Both the position numbers and the translations under genes were made by a program. From positions 186,001 to 250,000 of the forward strand of contig NZ_JAJAVB010000027.1 of NCBI RefSeq assembly GCF_020615385.1: DNA of 64,000 nucleotides, written 5' to 3'. Positions 17,890 to 26,648 of the stretch are shown piece after piece; positions within the stretch are counted from its first letter, which is position 1; each line of letters starts with the position of its first letter. The DNA is from Jiella soli (GTDB taxonomy: Bacteria > Pseudomonadota > Alphaproteobacteria > Rhizobiales > Rhizobiaceae). The notes beneath the pieces are model-generated. The model had not been told where the DNA came from, ran no database searches, and saw only the letters and a list, made by a program, of their open reading frames with translations.

Positions 17890-18069
17890 CGTCGACTCCC
17901 CCGATCATCTGTCGCCATCCAAGCCGCGCGGGTTCACCCGGCCGCGGAGCGGCGGCGAACGCGCTAATCGTCCTGGCCGGCGACGAAGGTGCATGGGTCC
18001 TTTGCCGGACGTCGAAGCACGCTCCCGGGCGCAGATGCAAGGTCCCCTCTTGGCCGACCGCCCCCGCAG

Positions 18070-18363
18070 CTCTTGGCGCAGGAAGCCCATTTCTTCGAGC
18101 AGGGCGAGGGCGAGCACCGGCTGATCCTGGCCGTCGGGGTCTCCAGCTGGGGCCATGCGCCGGGCGGCAGCCGCAGCTATAATCCGCCGGACAGGCAATA
18201 CCGCCGAAGCGAGGAGCATCTCAGCCGCTTCATGCCGGAGCGGCGCTTCACCAGCGGGCTGACCGCGCTCAACGACTATAACTTCAGGCCCCCCCCCGCC
18301 GACATGAAGGCGGATCGACCCGGTGACGCGGCGCACGCCCATGCCGATCTCGAAGTCTATTGA
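18070..18363 (+). pseudogene. VgrG (TssI) internal fragment of a type VI secretion spike protein
   Basis: About 97 residues are recognisable. LLAQEAHFFEQGEGEHRLIL corresponds to the EEGIFYFFEH...HLVLAD region of VgrG, RFMPERRFTSGLTALNDYNF to the RRFTSGxVTLxDYDF region, and HAHADLEVY to the strand before the DYPGKY turn. The frame then stops at 18361-18363, so the rest of VgrG, including the gp5-like needle, is missing, as is the N-terminal part. Full VgrG proteins have 600 or more residues. The piece abuts a ClpV fragment on the same strand. It is a relic, not a working gene; the identification rests on recalled family patterns. Confidence 0.7.
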
Positions 18364-18578
18364 AGGCGATGCTCACCTTTGATGAGGCGGTCGTCGACCA
18401 TATCGTGTCGCGTTGCAGCGACCCCGATTCCGGCGGCAGGATGATCGACAATATCGTCACCAACGCGCTGCTGCCGGACCTGTCGCGCCGGTTCCTGACG
18501 AAGCTTCTCGCCGGCGAGGCGGTCGTCTCGGCGCATGTCCGCATCGATGGCGGAGACTTCGCGTACGAAATCGTATGA
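18360..18578 (+). pseudogene. ClpV (TssH) C-terminal fragment of the type VI secretion ATPase
   Basis: About 72 residues matching the C-terminal D2-small domain of ClpV: MLTFDEAVVDHIVSRCSD, then DSGGRMIDNIVTNALLPDLS, then RFLTKLLAGEAVVSAHV. In complete ClpV proteins (about 870 residues) this follows the second AAA+ domain, none of which is present. Reading upstream in the same frame gives no ClpV sequence, so the junction with the vgrG fragment is at about 18360. An open frame from TTG or ATG 18369 might still make a short peptide. It ends 21 nt before the trmD stop codon on the other strand. Confidence 0.75.
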
Positions 18579-18599
18579 AGCGCCTCCTTCGCCTCGGGT

Positions 18600-19283
18600 T
18601 CAGCGGGCGATGAGATCCGGCCGCCTTTCGCGGGTGATTCGCTCGGCCTCCGCGCGGCGCCAGCGTTCGACGGCGCCGTGGTCGCCGGAGGTGAGCACGT
18701 CGGGGATCCGCCGCCCCTCCCATTCGGCCGGCCGGGTATAGTGGGGATGTTCGAGGAGCCCCGTCTCGAAGCTCTCGGTCTCGCCCGACAGCGCGTTGCC
18801 CATGACGCCCGGCAGGAGCCGGATCACCGCGTCGAGAAGAACGAGCGCCCCGAGCTCGCCACCGGACAGGACATAGTCGCCGATCGACACCTCTTCGAGC
18901 CCGCGCGCCTCGATCACCCGCTCGTCGATGCCCTCGAAACGCCCGCAGAGGATCACCGCGCCCGGTCCATCCGCCAGTTCGCGCACGCGCGCCTGCGTCA
19001 AAGGCCTGCCGCGCGGGCTCATGAGGATGCGCGGGCGCGCGTCGCCCTCGAGACTGGCCGCGTCGATCGCATTGGCCAGGACGTCGGCCCGCATCACCAT
19101 GCCGGCGCCGCCGCCGGCCGGCGTGTCGTCGACGACGCGATGCTTGCCGACGCCGAATTTCCTCAGGAAGACCGTCTCGATGATCGCGTCGCCGCGTTCG
19201 AGCGCCCTGCCCGCCAGGGAATGGCCGAGCGGGCCGGGAAACATCTCCGGAAAGAGCGTCAGGATCGTCGCGCGGAAAGCCAT
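18600..19283 (-). CDS. trmD: tRNA (guanine-N1-)-methyltransferase TrmD
   Basis: A 227-residue SPOUT methyltransferase that makes m1G37 in tRNAs and guards the reading frame. Conserved parts are [49 protein letters not shown] and the knot [17 protein letters not shown]. The gene follows the monooxygenase-like gene by 7 nt. In most bacteria rplS comes next, but here only type VI secretion fragments follow. Confidence 0.98.
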   Translation of the reverse strand: MAFRATILTLFPEMFPGPLGHSLAGRALERGDAIIETVFLRKFGVGKHRVVDDTPAGGGAGMVMRADVLANAIDAASLEGDARPRILMSPRGRPLTQARVRELADGPGAVILCGRFEGIDERVIEARGLEEVSIGDYVLSGGELGALVLLDAVIRLLPGVMGNALSGETESFETGLLEHPHYTRPAEWEGRRIPDVLTSGDHGAVERWRRAEAERITRERRPDLIAR

Positions 19284-19290
19284 GGCGGCG

Positions 19291-19593
19291 TCAGGCGAGC
19301 GGTTCGGTGGACGCCACCTCGACGATCTTCAGGTCCCGGCCGAGGACCGTGACGCGCTTCAGCGCCTGATGCCAGGCCTTGACGTGGTCCGACTGGCCGT
19401 GGCGGGCAAGATCCTCGCGGCTCTCCCACTCCTCGTAGATCCTGACGAGGCCCGGCTCGAGGAGATCCTCGGCGAAGGCGTAGACAAGGCAGCCGGTCTC
19501 GGCGCGCGTCGCGGTCAGGACGACCTCGGCGTCCTTCCGGACGGCGGCGAGATCGTCCGCGGAAAGGCGAAGCGTGCCGGCTACGATGATCAT
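19291..19593 (-). CDS. Putative quinol monooxygenase / ABM domain protein (YgiN-like)
   Basis: About 100 residues with a dimeric alpha+beta barrel pattern: [20 protein letters not shown], then [16 protein letters not shown], and [19 protein letters not shown] with the conserved W-E and H that mark antibiotic biosynthesis monooxygenase domains. Family members oxidise quinols or other phenolics without cofactors, but many have unknown roles. Start ATG 19593 follows GGGAG. It stands between rimM and trmD, an unusual place, and is probably cotranscribed with them. Confidence 0.8.
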   Translation of the reverse strand: MIIVAGTLRLSADDLAAVRKDAEVVLTATRAETGCLVYAFAEDLLEPGLVRIYEEWESREDLARHGQSDHVKAWHQALKRVTVLGRDLKIVEVASTEPLA

Positions 19594-19728
19594 GGTGGTG
19601 TCTCCCTGAAGGCCGCGTCGTGGGGATACACTGGATGGCTGCAACGCGCGAGACCGCGGTGCATCCACGTGACGGCCGGCAGATGCTGCGCGATGGGCAG
19701 GCCCGCAATCGTGCTGCCGGAGCCTTCG

Positions 19729-20301
19729 CTACCGTTTGAAGCCATCCTCATTCTCCTCCCCCGGCTCCGGCACGGCCTCGGTCAGCCCCGCCGCTCCGGG
19801 TTCGACGATCATCAGGCCCCGCTCGCCATCGATTTCGGGGACGGCGGCTTCGGAGAATGGGATCATGACGGTGCGGCCGCCCGCGGGCGCGATCTCGACG
19901 ATGTCGCCGGCGCCGAAATTATGGACGGCGACGACGGTGCCGACCGGCTCGCCCGCGACCGTCTCGACGGAAAGGCCGATCAGGTCGTCGAGATAGAATT
20001 CACCGTCGCCCTCCGGGTCCGGCAGCAGGGCGCGCTCGACGAAGAGCTCGGTGCCGTTCAGCCGCTCGGCATGATTGCGGTCGGCCACCTCCACGAAGCG
20101 GACGAGCACCATGGTCTTCTGAGGCCGCGCGCTCTTCACGGTGTAGCGATTGCCTTTCGCGTCGAAGAGCGGACCATAGGCGCCGAGCGCCGCAGGATCT
20201 TCCGTGAACGACTTAACGCGGCATTCGCCTCTTATGCCGTGGGCGCCGCCGATCACTGCGAGGAGGACGGGATGGTCGAGCGGGGCTTTATCGATCGGCA
20301 T
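19729..20301 (-). CDS. rimM: Ribosome maturation factor RimM
   Basis: A 190-residue 16S rRNA processing protein. The N-terminal domain has VLLAVIGGAHGIRGECRVKS and the PRC-barrel has FYLDDLIGLSVETVAGEPVG and MIPFSEAAVPEID. RimM binds S19 and helps form the 30S head. The last 20 residues, Glu, Gly and Asp rich, extend past the barrel. It belongs to the ffh-rpsP-rimM-trmD series, from which it is separated upstream by the diguanylate cyclase gene. Confidence 0.97.
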   Translation of the reverse strand: MPIDKAPLDHPVLLAVIGGAHGIRGECRVKSFTEDPAALGAYGPLFDAKGNRYTVKSARPQKTMVLVRFVEVADRNHAERLNGTELFVERALLPDPEGDGEFYLDDLIGLSVETVAGEPVGTVVAVHNFGAGDIVEIAPAGGRTVMIPFSEAAVPEIDGERGLMIVEPGAAGLTEAVPEPGEENEDGFKR

Positions 20302-20318
20302 GGCTTTCCGTATGACAC

Positions 20319-20417
20319 TAGAGCATCGGGCGACAAATCGGCATCGCTCGACGCTCTCGATCTACTTGGTAACGCGCCGAGTGGCCGAAAAACCGGTTTC
20401 CACTTTTCGCCCGGCGC
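20319..20417. repeat. Palindromic intergenic element, similar to dispersed rhizobial repeats
   Basis: Imperfect 14-bp arms, AGAGCATCGGGCGA at 20320-20333 and TCGCTCGACGCTCT at 20344-20357, pair at 12 of 14 places. About 25 bp later there is GGCCGAAAAACCGGTTTCC, a string I recognise as common in short intergenic repeats of Hyphomicrobiales. Only one copy is seen in this window, so the assignment to a dispersed family is from recall. Confidence 0.4.
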
Positions 20418-20554
20418 CCTAAGCGGACGGCCCTTCGCCGGTCGCCAGAACCGGACCTATCAGATGCGGCAACGACCGCAAGCGCCGAAGGAAGGAGAGG
20501 ACGCGGCCCGGGACCGGATCAGATCAGCGACGTCATTTCAAAGGCCTCCCGGTT

Positions 20555-22057
20555 TCAGTCCTTGGCCGACTTGCGGCGCTCCTCGCCGCGCTTCTCGTAA
20601 TAGGCGCGCTTCGCCTCATACATCCGCTTGTCCGCGCGCTTGACCGTTTCCTCCAGACGCTCGGTCTGGAGGGACGTGGCGAGCCCGAGCGAGAAGGAGA
20701 GCGCCGGGCCCGAATAGAACTGGTTGTTGACCTCGACCAGTTCCTCGATGTCGGCGATCATCTGCATCGCCTCGGCCTCGCCCGTCGCGGGCATCAGGAT
20801 GACGAACTCGTCGCCGCCGATCCTCGCCGCGCAATGCGGCTTCTGCACTCCCTCGCGCAACACCTCACCGGCGCGGCGCAGAAGCGCGTCGCCGGCGGCG
20901 TGGCCGAGCGCATCGTTCATCGCCTTCAGCCCGTTGAGATCGGCGACGATGACCGTCACGGGCGCCGGGCCCTTGCGCTCCAGCCGGTTGAGCTCGTCGA
21001 CGAAGAAGCTGCGGTTGTAGAGCTTGGTCAGGATGTCGTGCTTGCCGAGGAATTCCAGATAGGCCTCGGCCTTCTTGCGCGCCGTAATGTCGGTCAGCGC
21101 CACCTGAACCAGCGACCAGTCGGCCTCGCGGCCCGGAAACACCGAGAACTGCATGTGGACATGCAGTTCTTCGCCGTCGAGCGAATAGTTGACCACCTCC
21201 CGCTGCTGGAAAAGCTGTCCCTGCCACAGATCGATCAGCTGCTCGCGGAAATGCTGTTCCATGTCGTCGCGGAAGACCTCGCCGAGACGGCCCATGAGAT
21301 CGGACTTGTCGGCGGCCTTGAAGAGTTCGAGCGTGTGCCAGTTGACGTCGATCACGCGGATTTCGCTCATGCAGCGCACGACGAATTCGGGGTGGACGTC
21401 GAGGAAGGTGCGGAAGTCGGTCACGCCGCGCTCGCGCACCTCGTCCATCAGGTCCTTGACGACCGAGAAATCCTCCACCCAGAGCGAGATCGGCGAATGC
21501 TCGAACAGGCCGCGGGAGAAGGCCTCGCTCGATGCCAGAAGGCGGCGGCCCTCCTCGCGCTCGGTGACGTCCTCGGTCGACAGGAGCACGCGGCTCCAGT
21601 CGCGTTCGTGGCCAGGCAGGATCCGTGCCTTGAGCTGAACGTCGAGACGCCGTCCCGAAAGCGTGTAGTTGACGGCGAGGCTGGTGAACTCCTCGGCGCC
21701 GTCCCACAGCTGGTTCAGCTCGTCGATATGCGTCGACATCATCTCGCCGGAGAAGACGACGTCGATATTGGCGACGAGCTCTTCGAAGGACGCCGCCTCG
21801 AACAGCATCAGCGTGCGCTGGTTGACCGCAAGGATCTTGATCTGCCGGGCCGCCGCCGCCACAAGGTCGGGATTGTCGCGCAAATGCTCGCGGATCGCGA
21901 TGACCCCCGCCCCGCGCCAGCTCTCGAACAACGCCTTGACGCCGCTGAAGTCCTCGATCCAAAGGGGCACGGGCGCGAGGGCAAACATGTCCGTCGCCCA
22001 TTTCTCGTCGGCGCCCAGGCGGCCGGTGAACGAAGAGGCAGGCGCTGAGCGCGGCAT
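20555..22057 (-). CDS. PAS-PAS-GGDEF diguanylate cyclase
   Basis: About 500 residues. Two sensory PAS-like domains are related to each other: the first has LAPVPLWIEDFSGVKALF, the second HSPISLWVEDFSVVKDLM, and each ends in a D-V/I-T-x-R-E/K linker. The GGDEF domain follows, with DILTKLYNRSFF, DLNGLKAMNDALGH and an intact GGDEF at residues 414-418, so it should make cyclic di-GMP. No RxxD inhibitory site is visible before the active site. There is no signal peptide or membrane helix, so it is cytosolic. Start ATG 22057 has AAGGA upstream; ATG 22132 is the longest frame. It interrupts the rpsP-rimM order. Confidence 0.93.
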   Translation of the reverse strand: MPRSAPASSFTGRLGADEKWATDMFALAPVPLWIEDFSGVKALFESWRGAGVIAIREHLRDNPDLVAAAARQIKILAVNQRTLMLFEAASFEELVANIDVVFSGEMMSTHIDELNQLWDGAEEFTSLAVNYTLSGRRLDVQLKARILPGHERDWSRVLLSTEDVTEREEGRRLLASSEAFSRGLFEHSPISLWVEDFSVVKDLMDEVRERGVTDFRTFLDVHPEFVVRCMSEIRVIDVNWHTLELFKAADKSDLMGRLGEVFRDDMEQHFREQLIDLWQGQLFQQREVVNYSLDGEELHVHMQFSVFPGREADWSLVQVALTDITARKKAEAYLEFLGKHDILTKLYNRSFFVDELNRLERKGPAPVTVIVADLNGLKAMNDALGHAAGDALLRRAGEVLREGVQKPHCAARIGGDEFVILMPATGEAEAMQMIADIEELVEVNNQFYSGPALSFSLGLATSLQTERLEETVKRADKRMYEAKRAYYEKRGEERRKSAKD

Positions 22058-22611
22058 GACGGGCATATCCTTCGGCAAGCTGGTACCGGAGCCCATAAAC
22101 CCCGGTACGCGCAGCGCCGCAAGACGCGGCAACCGAGCCTATCGGTTGCAAGCGGAGCTTACCTTAGGCTTTCCTGCCGAACGGCCCGTCCGATCGCGCG
22201 GCAGCGCCCCAACCGATTCCTCCAGCCGGCAACATAACCGCGGCCCGGCGGCGCGACCCGCTGCCTGGCGGACGGCGGACCCGCATCGAGTGACGCACCT
22301 CGACGATCCCGCTCCGACCCCGGGCGATGCCGAAGGCGTTGTCCGTTGGTCATTAAAAGTGTCTTTTGGCCCATCCCTGCCACGCCCCGGCTCTTATCGG
22401 GCCTATCCGTCAGGTCGCTGCTGTCGAGGATCAGCGTCTTCTTCAGCAGCAAGACCGGTGGCCATGCGCATCGGAACCCGCTTCCGGATCGACGAGAACG
22501 TCGGCTGCGCCAGACCCTACCGATGAGGCATCGATAACGGAAAAGTGATATTTCGCTGCGGAGCATTTGCCAAAAAGCCACCCGCTACGCCGCAAGCTCT
22601 TGTAACGCAAA
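22058..22611. other. Intergenic region upstream of the diguanylate cyclase
   Basis: No protein of recognisable family is encoded on either strand. The right end holds the rpsP terminator. The promoter of the diguanylate cyclase gene must be here or further up. I see no repeat or RNA signature in the middle. Confidence 0.5.
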
Positions 22612-22636
22612 GCGGCGCCCCGAAGGGCGCCGCCGC
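22612..22636 (-). terminator. Intrinsic terminator after rpsP with UUCG loop
   Basis: On the minus strand GCGGCGCCC and GGGCGCCGC form a 9-bp stem closed by a UUCG tetraloop (bases 22612-22633), followed by TTTGCGTT. It lies 27 nt after the rpsP stop and separates ffh-rpsP from the cyclase and rimM. Confidence 0.78.
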
Positions 22637-22662
22637 ATGAAAACCGGTAGAGTTGATGGCGC

Positions 22663-23070
22663 TCAGGCGCTGGCTTCCTCGGAGGCCTCGCCGCCGGCCG
22701 CCTCGGCTGCGGCCGCTTCGGCCGCGGCGCGGGCATCCTCCTCGCGCTGCTTGCGCTCGGCCTCGCGCTCCTGCGCCTTCTTGCCCGGCAGGCCCTTCTT
22801 CTCGTTCTTGCGCTCGGGGCGGTTGGCGATGCCGGCCTGGTCGAGGAAGCGCAGCACGCGGTCGGTCGGCTGGGCGCCCTCGCCGAGCCAGTGCTTGATG
22901 CGGTCCTCGTTCAACGTGACGCGCTGGGCGTCCTTCGGCAGCATCGGGTTCCACGATCCGATCTGCTCGACGAAGCGGCCGTCGCGGGGCGAGCGGGCGT
23001 CGGCGACGACGATGTGGTAATAGGGACGCTTCTTGGAGCCAGCACGGGCAAGGCGCATCTTCAGGGGCAT
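22663..23070 (-). CDS. rpsP: 30S ribosomal protein S16
   Basis: A 135-residue protein. [20 protein letters not shown] and [12 protein letters not shown] are the standard S16 core; [17 protein letters not shown] closes it. Residues from about 90 form a charged, Ala and Glu rich tail, common in alphaproteobacterial S16 but long here. Start ATG 23070; the longer frame to 23130 adds unrelated sequence. It lies 98 nt after ffh and is followed by a strong terminator. Confidence 0.98.
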   Translation of the reverse strand: MPLKMRLARAGSKKRPYYHIVVADARSPRDGRFVEQIGSWNPMLPKDAQRVTLNEDRIKHWLGEGAQPTDRVLRFLDQAGIANRPERKNEKKGLPGKKAQEREAERKQREEDARAAAEAAAAEAAGGEASEEASA

Positions 23071-23168
23071 TTCGATCTTCCTTCTTGGTGTTCTACGGTG
23101 CCGGCCTTCTGTCGCCGGCATCCGGTTCATGCGTTGAATGTCTGCTGCGGGCCGTGGCGGCCCTCGCG

Positions 23169-24731
23169 TTACTTCTTCTTGCCGGGCATGCCCGGAAATC
23201 CGGGAAGCCCGCCGGAGCCGGGAAGACCCGGCATCCCGCCCGGCCCGCCGAGACCTGGCGGCAGGCCCTTCGGCATGCCGGGCATGCCGCCGGCCTGCGC
23301 CGCCTTGGCGAGCTGTTCGAGCTCCTTCGGGTCCATCTTGGACAGGTCCGGCATGCCCCCGGGCATGCCGCCGCCCATGCCCATCTTGCCGGCGAGGCCG
23401 CCCATCATCTTCTGCATCATGCCGCCGCGGCCGCCCTTGCCCATGGCCTTCATCATGTCGGCCATCTGCCGGTGCATCTTCAGGAGCTTGTTGATGTCGG
23501 CCGACGAGGTGCCGGAGCCGGCCGCGATGCGCTTCTTGCGGGAATGCTTGAGGAGGTCGGGATTGGCGCGCTCCTCGCGCGTCATCGAGGAGATGATCGC
23601 GAGCTGGCGCTTCAGCATCTTGTCGTCGAGGCCGGCGGCGGCGATCTGGTCCTTCATCTTGCCCATGCCGGGCATCAGGCCCATCATCCCGCCCATGCCG
23701 CCCATCTTCTGCATCTGGCCGATCTGGTCGGCGAGGTCGTTCAGGTCGAACTTGCCCGACTGCATCTTCTTGGCCATCGCCGCGGCTTTTTCCGCGTCGA
23801 TGTTTTCGGCGGCCTTCTCGACCAGGGAGACGATGTCGCCCATGCCGAGGATGCGGTCGGCGATGCGCGAGGGGTGGAAGTCCTCCAGCGCATCCATCTT
23901 TTCGCCGACGCCGATCAGCTTGATCGGCTTGCCGGTGACCGCGCGCATCGAGAGCGCCGCGCCGCCGCGCCCGTCGCCGTCGACGCGGGTGAGAACGATG
24001 CCGGTGATGCCGACGCGCTCGTCGAAGGAGCGGGCGAGATTCACCGCGTCCTGGCCGGTCAGCGAGTCGGCGACGAGCAGGATCTCGTGCGGGGTGGCCC
24101 GCCGCTTGATCTCGGCCATCTCGACCATCAGCGGCTCGTCGATATGGGTGCGGCCGGCGGTGTCGAGGATGACGACGTCGTAGCCGCCGAGCCGGCCCGC
24201 CTGCTGCGCGCGGCTCGCGATGTCGACGGGGCCCTGCCCCGGAATGATCGGCAGCGTGGCGACGCCGGTCTGCTCGCCGAGGACCTTCAGCTGCTCCTGC
24301 GCGGCCGGGCGCCGCGTGTCGAGCGAGGCCATCAGGACCTTCTTCTTCTGGCGCTCGGTCAGCCGCTTGGCGATCTTGCCGGTCGTGGTGGTCTTGCCCG
24401 ACCCTTGCAGACCCACCATCATCACGACGACCGGGGCCGGCGCGTTGAGGTCGATCGGCACCTGCGTCTCGCCCAGCGTCGCGACCAGCTCGTCATGAAC
24501 GATCTTGACGACCATCTGGCCGGGCTTGATCGACTTCAGGATCTCGGCGCCGACCGCCTTCTCGCGCACCCGGTCGGTGAAGCCGCGCACCACCTCCAGC
24601 GCGACGTCGGCCTCCAGCAGCGCACGGCGCACCTCGCGCAGCGCCGCCGAGACATCCTTCTCGGAGAGCGCGCCGCGGCCGGTGAGGCCGTTCAGGATGG
24701 ACCCGAGCCGGTCCTGGAGCGAATCGAACAT
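23169..24731 (-). CDS. ffh: Signal recognition particle protein Ffh
   Basis: A 520-residue GTPase. The N domain begins [20 protein letters not shown]; the G domain has [39 protein letters not shown] and [13 protein letters not shown]; the M domain binds signal sequences with many Met residues and contains [13 protein letters not shown] and the RNA-binding [13 protein letters not shown]. The tail is a Gly, Pro and Met rich run ending in KKK. Start ATG 24731 follows GGAAGG; translation upstream runs through the hairpin repeats and is not coding. Confidence 0.98.
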   Translation of the reverse strand: MFDSLQDRLGSILNGLTGRGALSEKDVSAALREVRRALLEADVALEVVRGFTDRVREKAVGAEILKSIKPGQMVVKIVHDELVATLGETQVPIDLNAPAPVVVMMVGLQGSGKTTTTGKIAKRLTERQKKKVLMASLDTRRPAAQEQLKVLGEQTGVATLPIIPGQGPVDIASRAQQAGRLGGYDVVILDTAGRTHIDEPLMVEMAEIKRRATPHEILLVADSLTGQDAVNLARSFDERVGITGIVLTRVDGDGRGGAALSMRAVTGKPIKLIGVGEKMDALEDFHPSRIADRILGMGDIVSLVEKAAENIDAEKAAAMAKKMQSGKFDLNDLADQIGQMQKMGGMGGMMGLMPGMGKMKDQIAAAGLDDKMLKRQLAIISSMTREERANPDLLKHSRKKRIAAGSGTSSADINKLLKMHRQMADMMKAMGKGGRGGMMQKMMGGLAGKMGMGGGMPGGMPDLSKMDPKELEQLAKAAQAGGMPGMPKGLPPGLGGPGGMPGLPGSGGLPGFPGMPGKKK

Positions 24732-24746
24732 CACACTTCCTTCCGT

Positions 24747-24865
24747 CCTTCCGGGAGAAACCCGAGAAGGTTGGGCCGTCCTTCCGGGAAAGACCCGGGA
24801 AGGCTGTGGCCATCCTTCCGGGGCGAACCGAAGGGGCAGCCGACCTTCCGGTGTCACCCGCAAGG
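24747..24865. repeat. Four tandem imperfect hairpins just upstream of ffh
   Basis: Units at 24747-24770, 24780-24803, 24814-24834 and 24844-24865 have the plan CCTTCCGGG-(5 nt)-CCCGGGAAGG with changes, with a period of about 33 bp. Arms remain paired although the bases differ between units. The first unit ends 16 nt from the ffh start codon, so the array would be part of the ffh leader if transcription starts above it. Confidence 0.65.
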
Positions 24866-25327
24866 TGGGGCGAACACGCCCGTCCCGCAAACCCTGATGC
24901 GCGCCAAGGGCATGGCACAAAGCATCATCGCATCCCCGGGCGAACACTCGCTGGGGGATGTGGACCTCCGGGCGGCTCCCGTCACAAGACGGTCAAGGGG
25001 CCCGGTCGGCGGCTCGCGGACGACATGTCGCGGATTTGCGAAGGGTTGAAACAGGAAGGGGGGAGGATGTCAAGGGTGGGGTGGCGGTGCGGGTGGGGAT
25101 CGTCCGGTTGGGCCCCGCTCCGATCATTCAGGTGGCACGACGAATGGCTTCTATGCGAACGCTCCGCTGGTGATCGACCAGTATCAGCAGCGTTTCATGC
25201 TAATCGCAGTCGAACGGCTAGCCACGCGTTTTCGAAGCAAGCCTGACTTGCAGCCACGCCAACGAGTGCGCAACATAAATCACGATTTGACTACGCCAAG
25301 AAAGTATTCCTCCGGTGTAGAGTTCTC
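24866..25327. other. Intergenic DNA between the ffh leader and the IS element
   Basis: No gene is recognisable on either strand. The last 120 bp are visibly richer in A and T than the flanks. The ffh promoter should lie in the left part. Confidence 0.5.
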
Positions 25328-25350
25328 TGAGACAAGATTTTGGGCTTGAG
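25328..25350 (+). repeat. Left terminal inverted repeat of the IS
   Basis: Begins TGAGACAAGATTTTGG and ends GCTTGAG. It differs from the complement of the right repeat at four places. Confidence 0.88.
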
Positions 25351-25371
25351 TGGCTCCGTTGAGGAGGAGCC

Positions 25372-25755
25372 ATGACAGACGAGAAGAGCGCCAGTGCGGG
25401 CGAGACGGAACGCGCCCATCACGCAGGAGACGGCTCGCCCGCCACGCCGCGCCAGCGGCGTATGTCGGCAGGTCGCAAGCAGGAGGCGGTGTTGCGTGTG
25501 CTGCGCGGCGAACCGCTCGAGACGGTGGCGCGTGAGTTCGCCGTCACCGCGGGCGATCTGAGCGGTTGGCGGGATGGTTTCCTGGAGGCCGGTACAGCGT
25601 CGCTGAAGTCTCGCCCCGAAGACGACCGGGATCGTGAGCTCAAGGCGATGCGGGAGAAGATCGGCGAGATGACCATGGCCAACGAACTCCTCGAAGCGAA
25701 GATCGACAAGCTGGAGGCCGGAACCCCTTTTGCGCGACGGAGGTCGAAGCGATGA
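25372..25755 (+). CDS. IS3-family transposase OrfA
   Basis: A 127-residue protein with a helix-turn-helix domain. RRMSAGRKQEAVLRVLRGEP and VAREFAVTAGDLSGWRDGF are the DNA-binding part; a leucine-zipper-like helix runs through MREKIGEMTMANELLEAKI. OrfA binds the terminal repeats. Start ATG follows GAGGAGGAG. orfB begins at 25752 in an ATGA overlap, so orfB is likely made by coupled re-initiation; no A-rich slippery site typical of the family is visible near the overlap. Confidence 0.92.
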   Translation: MTDEKSASAGETERAHHAGDGSPATPRQRRMSAGRKQEAVLRVLRGEPLETVAREFAVTAGDLSGWRDGFLEAGTASLKSRPEDDRDRELKAMREKIGEMTMANELLEAKIDKLEAGTPFARRRSKR

Positions 25756-26648
25756 GCTGGGCGTTCTCGATCTCCGCCCGCCGCCCCTACGGTCTGGTCC
25801 GTGTCTGCGCCGCCTGGCGCGTCAGCCGGGCGACGCTCGCCCGTCACCTGAAGTGCGAGAACACGCCCCAGGCGCCGCGCCGCCGACCCGGTCCGCAAGG
25901 GGCGATGCCCGACGGCGATCTGGCGGCGCGCATCCGTGCTTTGCTGGCCGACAGCCCGTTCCACGGCGAGGGGTATCGCAAGGTCTGGGCCCGGCTACGC
26001 CATGCAGGCATCCGGATCAGCCCCAAGCGCGTGCTCCGCATCATGCGCCAATACACTCTCCTCGCCCATCAGCGAAGCGGTTCAGCCCGGGGCCCGCGCG
26101 CCCATGACGGCAGGATCACAACGGACCGCGTCGACGAAATGTGGGGAACCGACATGACGAGCGTGGCCACCGGCGAGGGTCAGGCCGCCGTCTTCATCGC
26201 CGTCGATCACTGCTCCGCCGAATGCGTCGGCATCCACGCCAGCGCCTCGGCCACCCGTTTCGAGGCCCTGGAGCCGATCCGCCAGGGTGTGCGTGCATCC
26301 TTCGGCGCTTTCGCCAGAAACACCGCCAATGGCCTGAAAATCCGCCACGACCACGGCAGTCAGTACATGAGCCGCGACTTTCAGAACGAGATCAGGTTCC
26401 TCGGCGCTGAAAGCTCTCCCGCCTTCGTACGCGCGCCGGAAGGAAACGGCTGCGCCGAGCGGTTCATCAGGACGCTCAAGGAGAACCTACTTTGGGTCCG
26501 ATGGTTCGAGACCCTTGAGGATTTGCGACAGGCCCTGCTCCAATTCCAGAGAACCTACAACGAGCAGTGGCTCATCGAGCGCCATGGGCACAGACCACCG
26601 GCGGCGATCAGACAAGAGCAAAACATGAACATCAAGCAAGCCGCTTAA
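25752..26648 (+). CDS. IS3-family transposase OrfB, integrase catalytic domain
   Basis: A 298-residue DDE transposase. An HTH_21-like part, RKVWARLRHAGIRISPKRVL, precedes the rve core. Catalytic residues are the Asp in MWGTDMTSV near residue 134, the Asp in IRHDHGSQY near 200, and the Glu in EGNGCAERFIRTLKE near 236, all in expected spacing. The C-terminus ends in QNMNIKQAA within the right terminal repeat. The gene seems whole. Confidence 0.95.
   Translation: MSWAFSISARRPYGLVRVCAAWRVSRATLARHLKCENTPQAPRRRPGPQGAMPDGDLAARIRALLADSPFHGEGYRKVWARLRHAGIRISPKRVLRIMRQYTLLAHQRSGSARGPRAHDGRITTDRVDEMWGTDMTSVATGEGQAAVFIAVDHCSAECVGIHASASATRFEALEPIRQGVRASFGAFARNTANGLKIRHDHGSQYMSRDFQNEIRFLGAESSPAFVRAPEGNGCAERFIRTLKENLLWVRWFETLEDLRQALLQFQRTYNEQWLIERHGHRPPAAIRQEQNMNIKQAA

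Noticed and set aside
22159-22581. A 140-codon minus-strand frame in the cyclase upstream region
   Set aside because: Low-complexity Arg and Ser rich, no ribosome site or family pattern.
24747-24865. Possible short CRISPR array
   Set aside because: Only four imperfect palindromic units at a 33-bp period with no constant repeat and no spacers of 30 bp; no cas gene nearby.
25134-25150. Sigma-54 promoter-like TGGCACG before the IS
   Set aside because: The -12 part required (TTGC) is not at the right distance.
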